From Asterella californica (Eukaryota; Streptophyta; Marchantiopsida; Marchantiales; Aytoniaceae), in the NCBI GenBank assembly GCA_036924285.1, contig JAYKYS010000002.1, positions 39,447,501 through 39,511,500 of the forward strand: a stretch of 64,000 bases of DNA, in the 5' to 3' direction. The position numbers and the translations under genes are program-made. This document shows positions 35,747 to 47,300 of the stretch, one piece after another. Numbering within the stretch: position 1 is the stretch's first letter; every line of letters begins with the position of its first letter. The notes beneath the pieces were generated by a model. That model worked only from the letters and a program-made list of their open reading frames with translations. It was not told where the DNA came from and ran no database searches.

Positions 35747-36053
35747 ATTCAGACAACGAAACCTAGCTCAACTCTTCTTTCCACTATACTTTCTCACGTC
35801 ATGAATGCGCAGTTTGAACGCCTGCTAGACTCATAAACATGATCTCACCTCATTCATTTCTTTTTGAGTGCTAAATTTTATTTAACAGTTTGAATTCTTT
35901 CGGGTAACTTAAAAACTCCTTTTTCTCCTCACGGACGTTAATTAGAGACCGTGAACAAAGTTTTCTTTCCATATTCATTAAAAAATAAAATTCTAAAATT
36001 ACGAATAAAATTCTCTCACCCATAAAGAAATCAATTTTTCGAAATTTGACATC

Positions 36054-36199
36054 GTAATAGCAGGTCTGTTTATCATGTCTCACTAAATTAGAGTGAGCGC
36101 TATAGAACTACTCGGACTGACGTCGTCTAATGGTTTAAGTCACGAAATGATTTCTTTCAAACTTAACAGCGACGCCACTATGATGTTGAAGTGCTACTA
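36054..36199. other. Spacer between H1 and H2, ending in the H2 target repeat
   Basis: 146 bp between the presumed right end of H1 and the left end of H2. The last six bases, CTACTA (36194-36199), are repeated at 44331-44336 behind H2. Confidence 0.5.
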
Positions 36200-36555
36200 G
36201 ATGTGTCAAAGTTATTGATCGTGAGGATTATTCACGTATCCGCAGGGTGTAGTTACAGACAACAGTCATTTCAATCGCCAGTAGCTCGGAGGTATCGCCA
36301 AAAATGACCAGCGGCTCCCATCCTTTTGACCATGACGGTTTTGTCTGTGAATTAAATACCAACATTCACATGTACTTTAATAATGATAATGAGAACAGTA
36401 CATGGTTACGTGACAGTACCTCGCGTCCTCAATGAATTTGAAATCAAAAACTCATCTTTTTTGAGAGAGAATTTTAAGTTTCAAGGGGATAGACTGAAAG
36501 TCAAGCTATGATCGAAGATAGACTGAGATAAACCGACAGCGCTACTCTAATCGAA

Positions 36556-37872
36556 GTGAAAATCTCAATTCTAATTATGCCACGAGTTTTTGAGAGAAAA
36601 CTTCTGTTGAAAACTATTGTGGAAATGCGAGTGATGTTGACTTCCTCGAGTTCAGATGAATCCATCGAGGAAGATACAGAGAGTGAGACTGAAAGTGAAA
36701 TGGCGGAAGGCGTCGAGAAGGAGGCTGATTTGAGAAGAGAGGACAATCTGGACAAGGTGCAGAATTCAAGGTTCACGAGTTCTTCTGATGACGATGGGTT
36801 AGATTCAAATTCCGACGAAGAATTTATCGAATTGTATTGAGTGTTGTACACTTCTCGATATTTAGAAAGACAAGATCAGTTCACTTTCTTTAAGAGCAAA
36901 GATTTCTACAAAAATTACTTCGAGAATCTCTCGGGTAATTTTTTTAGACAGCTAACTAGGATGGATAGACGTAGTTTTTCCAGACTAGTTGATTTAACTC
37001 ATTCTGTTTTTTTATAATGAAGCTCGAGTGAAGCAAGCTCCGTGTCTTTGCAAGTAGTTGTTGCATTTGATCGATTTGGTCATAATGACAACGGTGTTGC
37101 TCTGGGTAGTTCTTTGCTTCTCTAGGGCATTGGACACGGGACTATGGTCCTTTACACGAAGAGAATGATGCATGCTTTAGAATCTATACTTGGAGGATAC
37201 ATTCAGTGGTCAAATCGTGAGAAAAGGAACTCAATCTCTGAAGCTTTTGCCTCGAAAGGGTTTCTGGGTTGTATAAGATTGATAGATGGCACTTTACTAC
37301 CTTTGTCTCAGAGGCTTTGGTTTGACAGAGAGACTTACTACGACAGAAAATGTAATTACTCTATGAACGCGCAAGTGTGTTTGTTGTCGCAGGAAATAAA
37401 TTTTCTTCTTATTTACAGGTATGCCAAGAAGCTGTCAAGAGATTACATGTTTGCGCAAGTCTCCTCTCTGGAAACACATCGACAGCGAGTCCATTGTTTG
37501 AGAGAGAACAATATTTACTCAGTGACTCAAGATATTCGCCATTGTGTCATCTCATTCCTTCTTTCCGAATGGCTACAAGAGATAGAGACAAGCAAGATTT
37601 TAATACATGTTTAGCTCATGCTAGAGTTGCGAATATTGTATTGGTATATTGAAATGTCGATGAAAACTTGTTACGCAACTGAAGACTAGATCTGAAAATA
37701 GATATGTAGTGAGATGGGTAGGATGTTGTGCTATGGTATACAATTTTCTATCCAGGAATCAAGATGAGTGGACGGAGGAAGATTGAGAGTTGATCATCGA
37801 GCACGACAAAGATAGAAGAGAGTCGGAGAGAGAATGTGCTAAGCAATACGAGTGGAGTATTTCAGAGAAATA
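36556..37872 (+). pseudogene. H2 DDE transposase relic (PIF/Harbinger, DDE_Tnp_4 type)
   Basis: An acidic N-terminal segment (36556-36840, rich in Ser/Glu/Asp) ends in a stop. It is followed in shifting frames by FFRQLTRMDRRSFSRLVDL, SLQVVVAFDRFGH and a clear catalytic block: GFLGCIRLIDGTLLPL with the first Asp, then RETYYDRKCNYSMNAQV. In another frame come QYLLSDSRY with the second Asp, HLIPSFRMATRD, and KQDFNTCLAHARVAN, where the third acidic residue should follow. The tail reads VGCCAMVYNFLSRNQDEW. Order and spacing match PIF/Harbinger transposases. Stops near 36839, 37014-37018 and 37123 and at least two frameshifts make it inactive. It is transcribed inward from the left end. Confidence 0.8.
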
Positions 37873-38029
37873 GAATGGTACAAATTTGTCTCGCACATAA
37901 CAGAAATCTAGGCGGTTTCTTATTCAAACCTTAGATATATTATACAGTGCTTTTCTTAAATACATTTTGTTATATCTCGTGGACTGATTCATCGAAAATA
38001 AAGATCCAGATGATGTTCTTTTTGTGCGG

Positions 38030-38900
38030 TAAGGGTCGTATCGCACTAGACTGCGAATTGATCTCCTACAGCAGTCAATGCGATGAGCACTTTATTACTT
38101 TGATGTTTTTTGAGTTCAATGCGATACGATTTTCGTAGCTCAATGTTCTTTCTCTGGATTTTGTGCGATGTGCTTTTTGTGTAGCTCGACGTTCTTTTTC
38201 TCTGGGTTCAATGCGCTCTTTGTATATCGCAAATAGCTCTTTGTATAGCTCTCTGGGTTCAATGCGATGTGCTCTTTGTAGAGGTTTGACCTTGCATCGC
38301 ACTGAATTATGTGATATGACCCCTACAGCCAATGCGATGTGCTCTCTGTAAAGTCAAACCACTGGACTACGATTTGACCTTGTAGAAGGTAAAATCGCGT
38401 TGCACTAGACTGTGCGATATGATCTGCATCGCATTGGACTCATATTTGACCTTTGCATTGCATTGCACTGCGATTTGATCTTGCATCGCACTGTACTGTC
38501 GCACTGGATAGCGATTTAACCTTGCATCGCACTGGACTGTCATTGGACTGCGATTTGACCTTGCATCGCACTAGACTGTCGCACTGGACTGCGATTCGAG
38601 CTTGCATCGCACTAGACTGTCACTGGACTGTGATTTGACCTTGCATCGCACTAGACTGTCACTGGACTACGATTTGTCCTTGCATCGCAGTAGACTGTTA
38701 CTGGACTACGATTTGCCCTTGCATCGCACTAGACTTTGATTTGCAATTTGACCTTGACACTATGTTCTCTTCTTCTTTTGTTATTGTGAGTAACACTATG
38801 TTGTCTGCTTGAGTGCGATGTGCTTTTCAGTGCGATGTGAGTACAACCAATGTGCTTTTTTAGTGCGATGTGATTACATCAACAATGCGAAAAACCGTCA
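38030..38900. repeat. H2 array 1: GTGCGAT/ATCGCAC repeats
   Basis: Dozens of ATCGCACT and GTGCGAT words on both strands. Between 38460 and 38740 they form a tandem repeat with a unit of about 40 bp containing TTGCATCGCACTAGACTGTC and GGACTGCGATTTGACC. The array lies between the transposase and the HAD-domain gene. Confidence 0.85.
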
Positions 38901-39042
38901 CATTTCAATTAAGCCAGATGTGCTTTTCTTTGACCATCAATAAATAGACAAAAATGTAGATCTTTACTGACATTAGGTCTAGAATACATCATGAGTTGAG
39001 ATTCTTCATAAACTCCATTTGCTGTAAAACACTACAGCTCCG

Positions 39043-40199
39043 TCATACCACCTCTTCATCCTCGGATGATAGTTTGCCCCAGTAAGCTTTCAATGCCAAG
39101 AACGGATCTCGCTCGAACACTTGCTTGTAAGTAGAACGCACGAAGGTTGAGATTTCGCAGATGGTCATTCTCCAAGTTCTCAACCACAGTAGAAGAATAT
39201 TCATAAAATAATCATCTTTGTCAATGTCAGCCGAGTCGGGAAGAAAAACGAGAGGATGAATAGCACTAAAAGGATTGTTAGTGCTATTTTTCTCCGACGA
39301 GTCATCAACGAGTAGACAATCTCACGCATACAAATTCCAAGAATAAAGTGTAGCAAAGTCTTTCAAGTATAAATAGTTTTCACTTGCGGCTTCCCTCATC
39401 ATTTTGAAACGAACGTTCATGTTTTGTGCGAAAATGATACAAACCTATATTCATCCGTAAATCTTCAGCCAGAAGAAGAAGAAATGCACAAAGCATAATC
39501 AAAAGAAGTCAAAATAGGGTGCAAATCATAAGAATTACAAGATTACTACTTACTTGATCTGAAGCGATGCCTGGAGACAGATACCCTCCAATCTCCATCA
39601 ATCGCAGAAGAGCATTGCAGTTGCTCATAGTTCGAGATGTCCAAATAAGAATTTGGAAATCTCGACAGCATACAATCATGAATTCATTCACACCTCTCTC
39701 TATCACATAATACAGATCTTTCTTCTGACATCTTCCACTTTATAACCTCTCTCCTTCGCTCCATGAAGCTCCAAATCATTCCTTCCGGGCTTCACTAACA
39801 CTCCATTCAAATATAAAATAAGTGTTTTGTGTCTGACTATGGATGATTCGATTAATCGAGGATAGAAAACCTTAGAATATCAGATGCATCCCACCTCTGC
39901 TTTTAAGCCTTGTAACTCTTCTCGTTTCCTGTGAAGCGATTCCTCCATGCTCTGTAGTCTCTCGTGTAAATCATCTTCTGTCTCTCTCGCCTTGAGAGTC
40001 TAACTCTTCTTCTTCCATCTTCTTTGCTCGACAGACGTATGTCAATTTCTTCCTCTTCTATCTTCTTCTCAGCAAGGCGCATCTCTACTTCTTGAGCCTC
40101 CAACTTCTTCTCAGCAAGACGTCTGTCCACCTCTTCCTCGACAAGACGCACGTGGTGTGATCTATCTCCAGATGATCTTGTACGTGTAGAAAAAATCAT
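39043..40199 (-). pseudogene. H2 coiled-coil/FCP1-like HAD phosphatase relic
   Basis: From the ATG at 40199 the frame gives a charged coiled coil (RRLAEKKLEAQEVEMRLAEK and on). This continues after frameshifts as DLHERLQSMEESLHRKREEL. Then comes the HAD domain: RHKTLILYLNGVLV (39.8 kb), ELHGAKERGYKVEDV, a stop, and GVNEFMIVCCRDFQILIWTS followed by RTMSNCN. A GTAAGT donor lies near 39553. A second exon starting upstream of 39400 holds YLYLKDFATLYSWN, DCLLVDDSSEKNSTNNPFSA with the third and fourth HAD acidic motif (DD), and a C-terminal WLRTWRMTICEISTFV segment, ending at 39043. The motif order is that of FCP1/NIF-type HAD phosphatases. The nucleophile Asp is replaced by Tyr (YLN for DLN, codon 39813-39811). 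Confidence 0.8.
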
Positions 40200-40560
40200 G
40201 TGTTCACAAGAGTCTACAAGGTATATTGCGCACAAGAGTTTACAAGGTCGCATTAGTCGTCTCACTGTCGCACTGGTCGTCTCACAGAGTGCACGAAGAT
40301 CACACTCAGTGCGATCTACGAGCATGTCGCACTTATCATCGCAATGAGTGCGCATTGGTCGCACTCAGTGCGATCCGAAAGCGCACTGAGTGCGATCGAA
40401 GGAGCTAAACCCTTAACTTTTTCACACTCAATGTGACTCAAAACCGCACTCAATGCGATCGGCAAAGCAACCCTTCACTCGTAGACTCAGTGCGACCCGA
40501 CACACTCTTAACTCTTTAGCACAGTACGATCGGCAAACACTCTTAACACAGTGCGTTAAA
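40200..40560. repeat. H2 array 2: CGCACTSAGTGCG repeats
   Basis: The words GTGCGATC, CGCACTCAGTGCGATC and CGCACTGAGTGCGATC recur about every 20-30 bp. The array partly covers the 5' side of the HAD-domain ORF, so the ORF upstream of 40199 is read as array, not protein. Confidence 0.8.
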
Positions 40561-40699
40561 CGATCGCTTATGTGGTTTCTACACGTCCAGCTTAGCCCAA
40601 ACTTCTCTTGATTCCAGTTTTGTTCAGTGAGTTAGTCGAGTTAGTCGTTGTTTAAGGTATAGTTTAACGGGTTGGATAGCATGAAGTAGATAGAACAAG

Positions 40700-41835
40700 G
40701 TCAGACATATGATTCAAACAGTGTATCTACAAAATCATCATGTATTCTTTGAGTTCGTCCGATGTCGGCTCCAGGTTGAGTTTGCTCTTCTGGGACGTCG
40801 TCCTTGTGGACTTCAATTTGCCTTTGATCATCTTCAGGAATGGATTGCTCCATTGGGATTGACACAAACACTTCTTCTCGAGAGATTCTCACATGAGATT
40901 GCTCCACTGGGACAGACACAAACACTTAGATTCCCACATGAATCATGATGTGAGTTAGAGCTATCCTCAGAAATGTATCGACGGTTCCACTTTTCTTCTG
41001 TTGCTTCACCTGTTTCTGAACATATAAAATCTCTCCTTCCAAGTTCTCAAACATCAGCTGTGTCTAATCAAAATCTACCTCCAGACTTTCGACTTTTTAC
41101 TTGACATATAATGCCAACTGCCTTGTAACAGTTCTGGGTCTCTTCCTCGCAAGAAAAATAGCATTGAGACACTGAAACACGGCTCTCCATCCAGGATAAG
41201 CACATTCTCTAGCGAAATACTATTCTACTCTACTATCATAATCTGAAAACCAGTCCGCAATTCTAACATGTCTTACAAACGATGACATTGGAGTAACACC
41301 AGAAGGGATTGCGAAAGCTTCCCTGATGAGTTCGAGAGTGAACCGGATCTCAGTTGACCCCACCTTGGCAATCCGAGTTTCAGGATCATAAAAATGTAAA
41401 AAGGATTTACACAAACCAACATGTAATTCATACCCTTCATTCAGAAAAAACCTATACTCATCTAGGATATATGAACTAAACATCGCATCGAACAATATCC
41501 CTCAGACATAAAGAAAAGCAGAAAAAAAACGTCGAACACTATCCCTCGGACATAGAGAAAAGCAGAAAAAAACATCGAACACTATCCCTCGGACATAGAG
41601 AAAAGCAGAAGAAAACAGAGCATAAAAACACATAAGAAAGAAGATAATCCTTACATCTGGACGAGCAAAATCGAAAGATAAGGCTATCAACAAGTCCAAC
41701 TTCTCAATAGCTTCTTCATCTACTCCATTCACCGCTCGTCATATATCATGCTTATCCATCCAGTGCCACTTTATGCGATCGTCTATATCATCTTGTGTAT
41801 TGAAAGAGATAAGAAAAGTTATTCTTCTCTTATCA
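40700..41835 (-). pseudogene. H2 third ORF, unrecognised conserved transposon protein, decayed
   Basis: Parallel to the H3 copy at 58771-59760. In minus-strand order: DDIDDRIKWHWMDKHDI, a stop, IEKLDLLIALSFDFARPDV, a GTAAGG donor, an AT-rich intron, GLCKSFLHFYDPETRIAKVG, FTLELIREAFAIPSGV, VRHVRIADWFSDYD, YFARECAYPGWRAVFQCLNA, LARKRPRTVTRQLALYVK, a stop, QLMFENLEGEILYVQKQ and SGTVDTFLRIALTH. Three or more stops. The central ...LELIREAF-x-IP-x-G.. segment recalls plant transposon-associated proteins of unknown function, but I cannot assign a family. A further ORF (40925-40701) may be a degraded tail. Function unknown. Confidence 0.6.
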
Positions 41836-42420
41836 CATGAGAAGTTTTTGGATCGGCTGGTCCTTTTTTCTTTGTGTTTGCCATGTCAAAGAACCACTAA
41901 TCTACACAAGAAATCATGATGTCAAAACCCGCACATCGCATTGATCGCGATACACCACTGCACGCACTTCACTGATAACCCTAAACCACCCTCGGCTCCG
42001 GTCGCACTGATCTCGCACTGTAGAGATACAATGCGACGCGCATGTTAAACTCAGATCGCACTGATCTCCGCAATGCGGGACTTAGTGCGACTCGCATGTA
42101 AAACTCAGATCGCACTGAGTCTAGCATGAGAAAACTCAGATCGCATTGATCTCCACAGTGCAGGACTCAATGCGACCCGTAGTTTTAAATCGCACTATAT
42201 AGTGCGATTTAAAACTGATTTATGAATGCTACCTGGAGTGCGACTGATCTCTGCAGTGCAAATCGCACTATATAGTGTGATTTAAAACTGATTTATGAAA
42301 GCGACCTGCAGTGCGAATGATCTCTGCAGTGCAAATCGCACTATACACTGTGATTTAAAACTGATTTATGAAAGCGACTTGCAGTGCGACTGAAAAAGTA
42401 CGACCTCGCACTCATGCTAC
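41836..42420. repeat. H2 array 3: GTGCGAT words, 73-bp tandem repeat and a 36-bp perfect palindrome
   Basis: GTGCGAC/ATCGCACT words occur throughout 41930-42420. Between about 42190 and 42400 a 73-bp unit is repeated three times (AAAACTGATTTATGAA at 42211, 42284 and 42357). At 42181-42216 a perfect palindrome without loop contains AAATCGCACTATATAGTGCG. 41836-41929 shows only the upstream flank of the third ORF. Confidence 0.85.
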
Positions 42421-42966
42421 ATTGCAATTTCAACTAGAAAAGCTAATCTCGTATTGAGATAAAATAAGAAATAACAACGTCCACATCCACAATTATATGC
42501 GAACTCTCTTACTTGATAGCTCGCATATGTGTTCTTCACTCCGCTAGCCTCTTTATCTCGAGGTGCGCCATCTGTCATTGAAGTGTTCTCTTGTCTCTTG
42601 TCTACCTCGTCTTTGAACACGCCATGCAAGAAATCCTTCGATGACCCGACCGACAATCACCTTGGAATCTTTAGGATACTCAAGCTTTTGCTAAACTTTC
42701 AAAAATATGGCATGAAGCCTAAATCCCTCTTCGTAAACCTTTACAATCGGCACTCGTTCCTCTATCAACCAAGAAATTCATGCATCGTCCTCTGTAAAAC
42801 TACGAAGTTAAGTAAAATAGAACATGTCGGACTTGAACATATTCGGAGTTGTTTAATGAATGATAGAAGAAGAAGAAGCTTTAGAAAATTAGCACATGCA
42901 GAAATGAAAAATGAAAATACAAATGAACAATGGAAGTACAACGAACTTTTTACTCCGAAACCTCAG

Positions 42967-44050
42967 TTACATGTTATCGAGCTTCTCGATAATTTTTTTG
43001 ATTTCCTCGAATGACTTATGCAATTCGACAAACAAAGAAGTATGCATTTTTCTACTCTGTTCCTTCTCGTGACTTTCTCTCGATCTTTTTTTCTCTTCCA
43101 AGGAGACCATCCGATATTCAACAAACACTTTCTTATATTGTGCCTTCTCTCTTATACTCTCGTCGTACAAATTCAACACTTCTCTTTTTATATTCTTGTT
43201 GCTGTTGCTGACTCCAGATCTCAGATTTCTAGACATTTCTTGCACGGACTCTGGTACTGCTCCTCGGCTCATCTCCTCTTCTCCATCCGGGCTCATCTCG
43301 TCTTGTCCACCACCTCCTTCTTCATTAATCGTCCTCTCTTCATAATCGGACTCATTTCATCTTCATCGCAGTGAGAAATATCCATATCTCAATGGTCTTC
43401 TTGAGCCCGCAATGTACTATCGGATCGAGGAAGAGTACTCTCTGCTTGAAACTGAAAATCATATCCTAAAAATTCTTCTTCCGATGGAATTTCAAATGCA
43501 AGGATACCAGGAAGATCAATGTTGACACGACTACCAAAAACAACATTCATGTGATAAAAGTGAGGACACTTTTCATTCAACTTCTCTTCTAACGTCAATC
43601 CGTTCGACATTTCATCTTCAGTCACTTCTCTCTCAGTACTATCTTGAACTCTTTCGCCTTCTTGTACATGTCAACGTATCTGTCAAATCTCTTTTTCGAT
43701 TCTACACATGTCACAACAGAAAATCCATTTTTCTCAGAAAGTTGTGCCGTCATGATGCGAAATGCAGTGGCTTTGCTCAAGCACTTTTCAGCATCAACTT
43801 TTGTTTTTCGACCAGCTCCATGCAGTGCAGCAAAATTTTCTTCATCCTCGATATACGCAACTATTTTCTCATGATCGTCTAGATTCAAACGGATGCGTGA
43901 TTTCTTTAGTACGTATGAACTTTTCGGAGCCATCGCACTGCGCAGAGAGTCTACTTCAACATCACATTCCACTTCATCACTTATACTGATCACTTTATCA
44001 CCTATACTGATCATCGTTCCGCTTCTGTTATTCAAAAGATGCTTGTTCAC
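42967..44050 (-). pseudogene. H2 Myb/SANT-like protein relic
   Basis: Minus-strand ORFs 44050-43622, 43625-43389 and 43296-42967 form one broken gene. The N-terminal domain has DDHEKIVAYIEDEENFAALH, LSKATAFRIMTAQLSEKNGF and KRFDRYVDMYKKAKEF. A small indel near 43625 shifts the frame. The next part has EDEMSNGLTLEEKLNEKCPH followed by FYHMNVVFGSRVNID. After a stop at 43389 and another frame change come VLNLYDESIREKAQYKKVFV and a Glu/Lys/Arg-rich coiled coil ending in IIEKLDNM. It is nearest to the H3 copy. Expected role in the active ancestor: DNA-binding partner of the transposase. The presumed start lies 280 bp inside the right terminus. Confidence 0.8.
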
Positions 44051-44330
44051 TCCAAAGTCGATCTACCACTCGCTCCACTACTTCAGGATCGAAATGAATG
44101 CGGACTTTCATTTGCGTGTCTCTCATCATTCCAAGTATGCATAATTTTTGCTAAGTGAACTTTATAAGTAACACGGGTATGTTTGAAAAGCCTCCTCTTA
44201 TAGTCGCAGCTATAAGATGTAATACGCAGACAAACTTAGATGCGGCTAAACCCAGACTATGCCCGTCATCGAGTTACAGAAAAGATTCTATCATCCGTTA
44301 GAGAATAATTCCTCCGCACTTTGACACCCC

Positions 44331-47300
44331 CTACTATTGCAGTAACAATTTCCGGACCGGTCTCGAGCTGCATACCCTGGCTACTGGTGTCTAAGAAGGA
44401 CTGTGACGGACGCATAGGTTTTCCTTGTAGGTACCTCCTACAAAAGCAGTTTTACAGTACAGTACAGTTTTACCCTACAGTACAGTTTTTCTCTCGTTTT
44501 ACAGTACTCGAAAGTTGACCTGCGTATACGAGCCCATACTTCATTGCTCTTGTAGGGACATCACAGTTGTCAGCCTTCGTTGGTTATGGGGATGGTCAAT
44601 CAGGAGAAAATCGAGAGATACTAGCCACAAAAGTAGGAGCATTTTGTTTGGCACGAAAACAAGGTTTCCAGTTAGGGAATAGTGAAATTTGGTGCCTATG
44701 CCATCGATTTCTGTGCCTTTTTTATATGGACTAGTTTCAGCGAATGGGAATCATCTCTCTGTTGTTTGTCATGCATACCGGAGAGGCTTTTTGAGCTCCC
44801 ATGCAAATGAAGGACAGGTGGTACAGGCAGACGTCATCATGTATCACTTGGCCTAGGTTTTGGAATCGGTTTAAGGGTATGTTCTCCTAGTGGAGCATTT
44901 GGCTTGCTGGGAGTGAGCTCCTACATTGACTGTGAGCCCTCTCAGCAAGAAGGCTCAGTATAGTGATGTATCATGTACCACTTTATCCATCACTTGGGAC
45001 AGTGATGTAGAAGTTGATGAAGAGTTGGTTAATGGAATCCACACACTTTCCAGATGCCTGGAAACCTGTCGCTGGTGAGAATGTCATCTCCCATTTGTTC
45101 TGCTTCATCACCTGTCTTCCGTCTGATCAGTTGGTAAGTTACCGTTGCTTCAGTGTCTAACGTAGCACGCAGTTGTTTGAAGCTTCGTGCTCCTGATGAG
45201 TCTAGACAGGACGTTCAGGATAGATTAAGCTTAAAGGAGTCACGCATATCGTGAGACGTTTGCGACCAAGTCGTCAAAGATTGGTATAAAATGACGTGCA
45301 ACCTGAGCTTATAGCTCATACTTGGATCTATCGTTAAGAACACTAGTAATGTTAGTTAGGCTATAGTACAGTACTCCTACTCCCGTAGCTGACGGTGACT
45401 CGTTTTCCAATGAATCTACTTCAAACGGCAATGCAGAATCGCAGATCTATTATATGTCTCTCATGACTGCGCCCACCAGCTTTAGTAATTGTCAGACTCG
45501 ACACATCAGTAGTGCTCGACGACCTCCAACAAACGTGCAGGTATGGTGCGGACAAGGGAAGCACATCCGAGGTTTACAATGATCTGGAAAGCGCACAGCT
45601 GGTGCATTCCCAAAAGCGAGCCGCGGGAACTGTGGGCCATTTGTCCACCATTACTTACACATCGGATCCTCTTGTACCTTCTATGAAGGCGAATGGATAT
45701 TTAGGCTTGACCAAGTCTCATCCCCACGTACTCTTGTTTCCCCTATTCCCTACTTCTGTGGCATCTTTGCTTGCCTTTGTTTTACTCCTCTATGTAGCCA
45801 TGGTCCACTCCCGTCTCTCTCACCTACATACATGAGTACGACACGATATTCGTGGTCGCAATGAGTCGCATGAATATCATGAGTCGATCATTATTCATCT
45901 TAATACTTACTCGAGAGATAGAGCACCGGCATATCAGATATGGACTCAAAAGCCGCCCTCGATTGAATTTGAATCTACTGTTCTCTCCTACTTAGCTTCG
46001 TGTTTTGGCTGGAGTACTATCCCATGATTCCAGGTTCTTTCGTAGCTTCCGTTTGTGGACTGACCGACAGAATCTGTAAGACTTTCCCTGCTCAATGACT
46101 TCACATATATATTCTTCTACCTAGTAGACGGGTTTAGGATATTCACAGGGACGGCGCAGTAGTTTCCTATCTCACTTCCTTTGGTCACAGGATTAGACTC
46201 ACAATGCTTGAGTAGATTTTTCCTCTTGTATCATCTCGTTTCCTTAGCTTCTAAACACAGACCTACGGAGCTTCATCGTCTTATCCTGTGAACTGGTCGC
46301 ACGTGATGTTTGGACATAAAAATAAAGTCCTTGTAAATGAGCAAAACCTGGTGCTGTTATTTGACACCGATAAGGACGATTTGCTTCCATTACTGACCTG
46401 TACTTCTCTGTGGCAGTGAAGTTTGATCTCCGACGCTCAGCCCTGGAGTTAGTCCTTTCTCGGAGAAATCCGTAAATTGATGCACGTAACTGCTTGAGAT
46501 TATCCATTTTTCTTAAAGTTAGATTGTCTCCAGAAGCCTTCCAAGGCTTTCAAAAGCTTCAAAAAGCTAATTCTATTGGAACTTAGTGAAATGAAAGCTT
46601 CATCTCCCATGGGTCTGTTAGACCTGCTGTGGATTGACTTCTAGAATTTCCTATCTCACAATATGAAGACTTCCATTTCTTTTGGTTTCCTAGCTTGGTA
46701 GTTGAAGTACCTTTACAGTACAAGTGAAACAGGGACAATGTGCCTCATCCAACGAGAACACCACCATCCTGACAGTACGAGACTCTTTGTGGGATAGAGA
46801 GCGAGTGAAGGGATAAACTACAGTAGTTGACTTGGGATTTGGTTTTAAGGTCAGCGCTCCGTCTTTTGCCTGACTTGATTGACTTGTCACTAGCTTCTCA
46901 ACTGAGCCTCTCAACCAAAGGTGAGCTTTATCAAACTGATCATTCTTATGGCCAACTTATATATTCCAAGACTTTCCGCAGTGGGCAGCTTGAAAGGACA
47001 TGGTATATGTGGATGAATTCTATATGTCGTCTAAGCCCAAGTTTTCAGGTGCTCATGGCATGTGGAATGTCTAGGCCCATCAAACGCATCATAGAATGCT
47101 GTCCAAACTATCGGTAAGGAGGGTAGCACGTAGTCGCCCCATTCCTGATCTAGTACAGTACAGTAACCCTTCACGAAATTCATTAGAAACAGAACTTTAT
47201 GCAGGAACTTTGTGGATTCCTTATCTTGTTAGGGGTTCCTGCAGCTAAAGGTAATAATCTGTCACGAAATTCATTACAGAACTTTACGCAGGAACTTCGT

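Larger units (their letters stand above)
31324..36053. mobile_element. H1: PIF/Harbinger-type element, decayed, with HAD-domain cargo
   Basis: The left end (GGTGTGTCAAACTTAACG, then an AT/TTC tract and CCGCGGG) resembles the termini of H2 and H3. A weaker right end (complement of 36053 leftward: GATGTCAAATTTCG) lies about 307 bp upstream of the Myb-like gene, the same spacing as in H2 (280) and H3 (317). A possible 3-bp GTA duplication flanks it. Inside, in order: transposase relic (plus), HAD-domain relic (minus), palindromic array, and Myb-like relic (minus). This is the same order as H2 but without the third ORF. The right end is less certain than the left. Confidence 0.55.
36200..44330. 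mobile_element. H2: 8.1-kb PIF/Harbinger-type element with four genes and three palindrome arrays
   Basis: The left end reads GATGTGTCAAAGTTATTG and the complement of the right end reads GGGGTGTCAAAGTGCGGAGG; similarity continues into a GGATTATTC / GGAATTATTC word. CTACTA directly flanks both ends, six bases rather than the three usual for Harbinger. Contents from left: DDE transposase (plus), array, HAD-domain gene (minus), array, third ORF (minus), array, Myb-like gene (minus). The transposase and the Myb gene are thus at opposite ends and point inward. All genes carry stops or frameshifts. The H3 terminus shares both the TIR and about 150 bp of subterminal sequence with the right end (GAATCTTT..GTAACTC, then ACATCTTA). 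Confidence 0.75.

Noticed and set aside
40200..40364. N-terminal extension of the H2 HAD ORF
   Set aside because: The residues derive from GTGCGAT repeats (array 2), so the ATG at 40199 is preferred.
38030..42420. GTGCGAT arrays as a CRISPR-like array
   Set aside because: Units vary in length, there are no constant-length unique spacers and no cas genes, and the context is a eukaryotic transposon.
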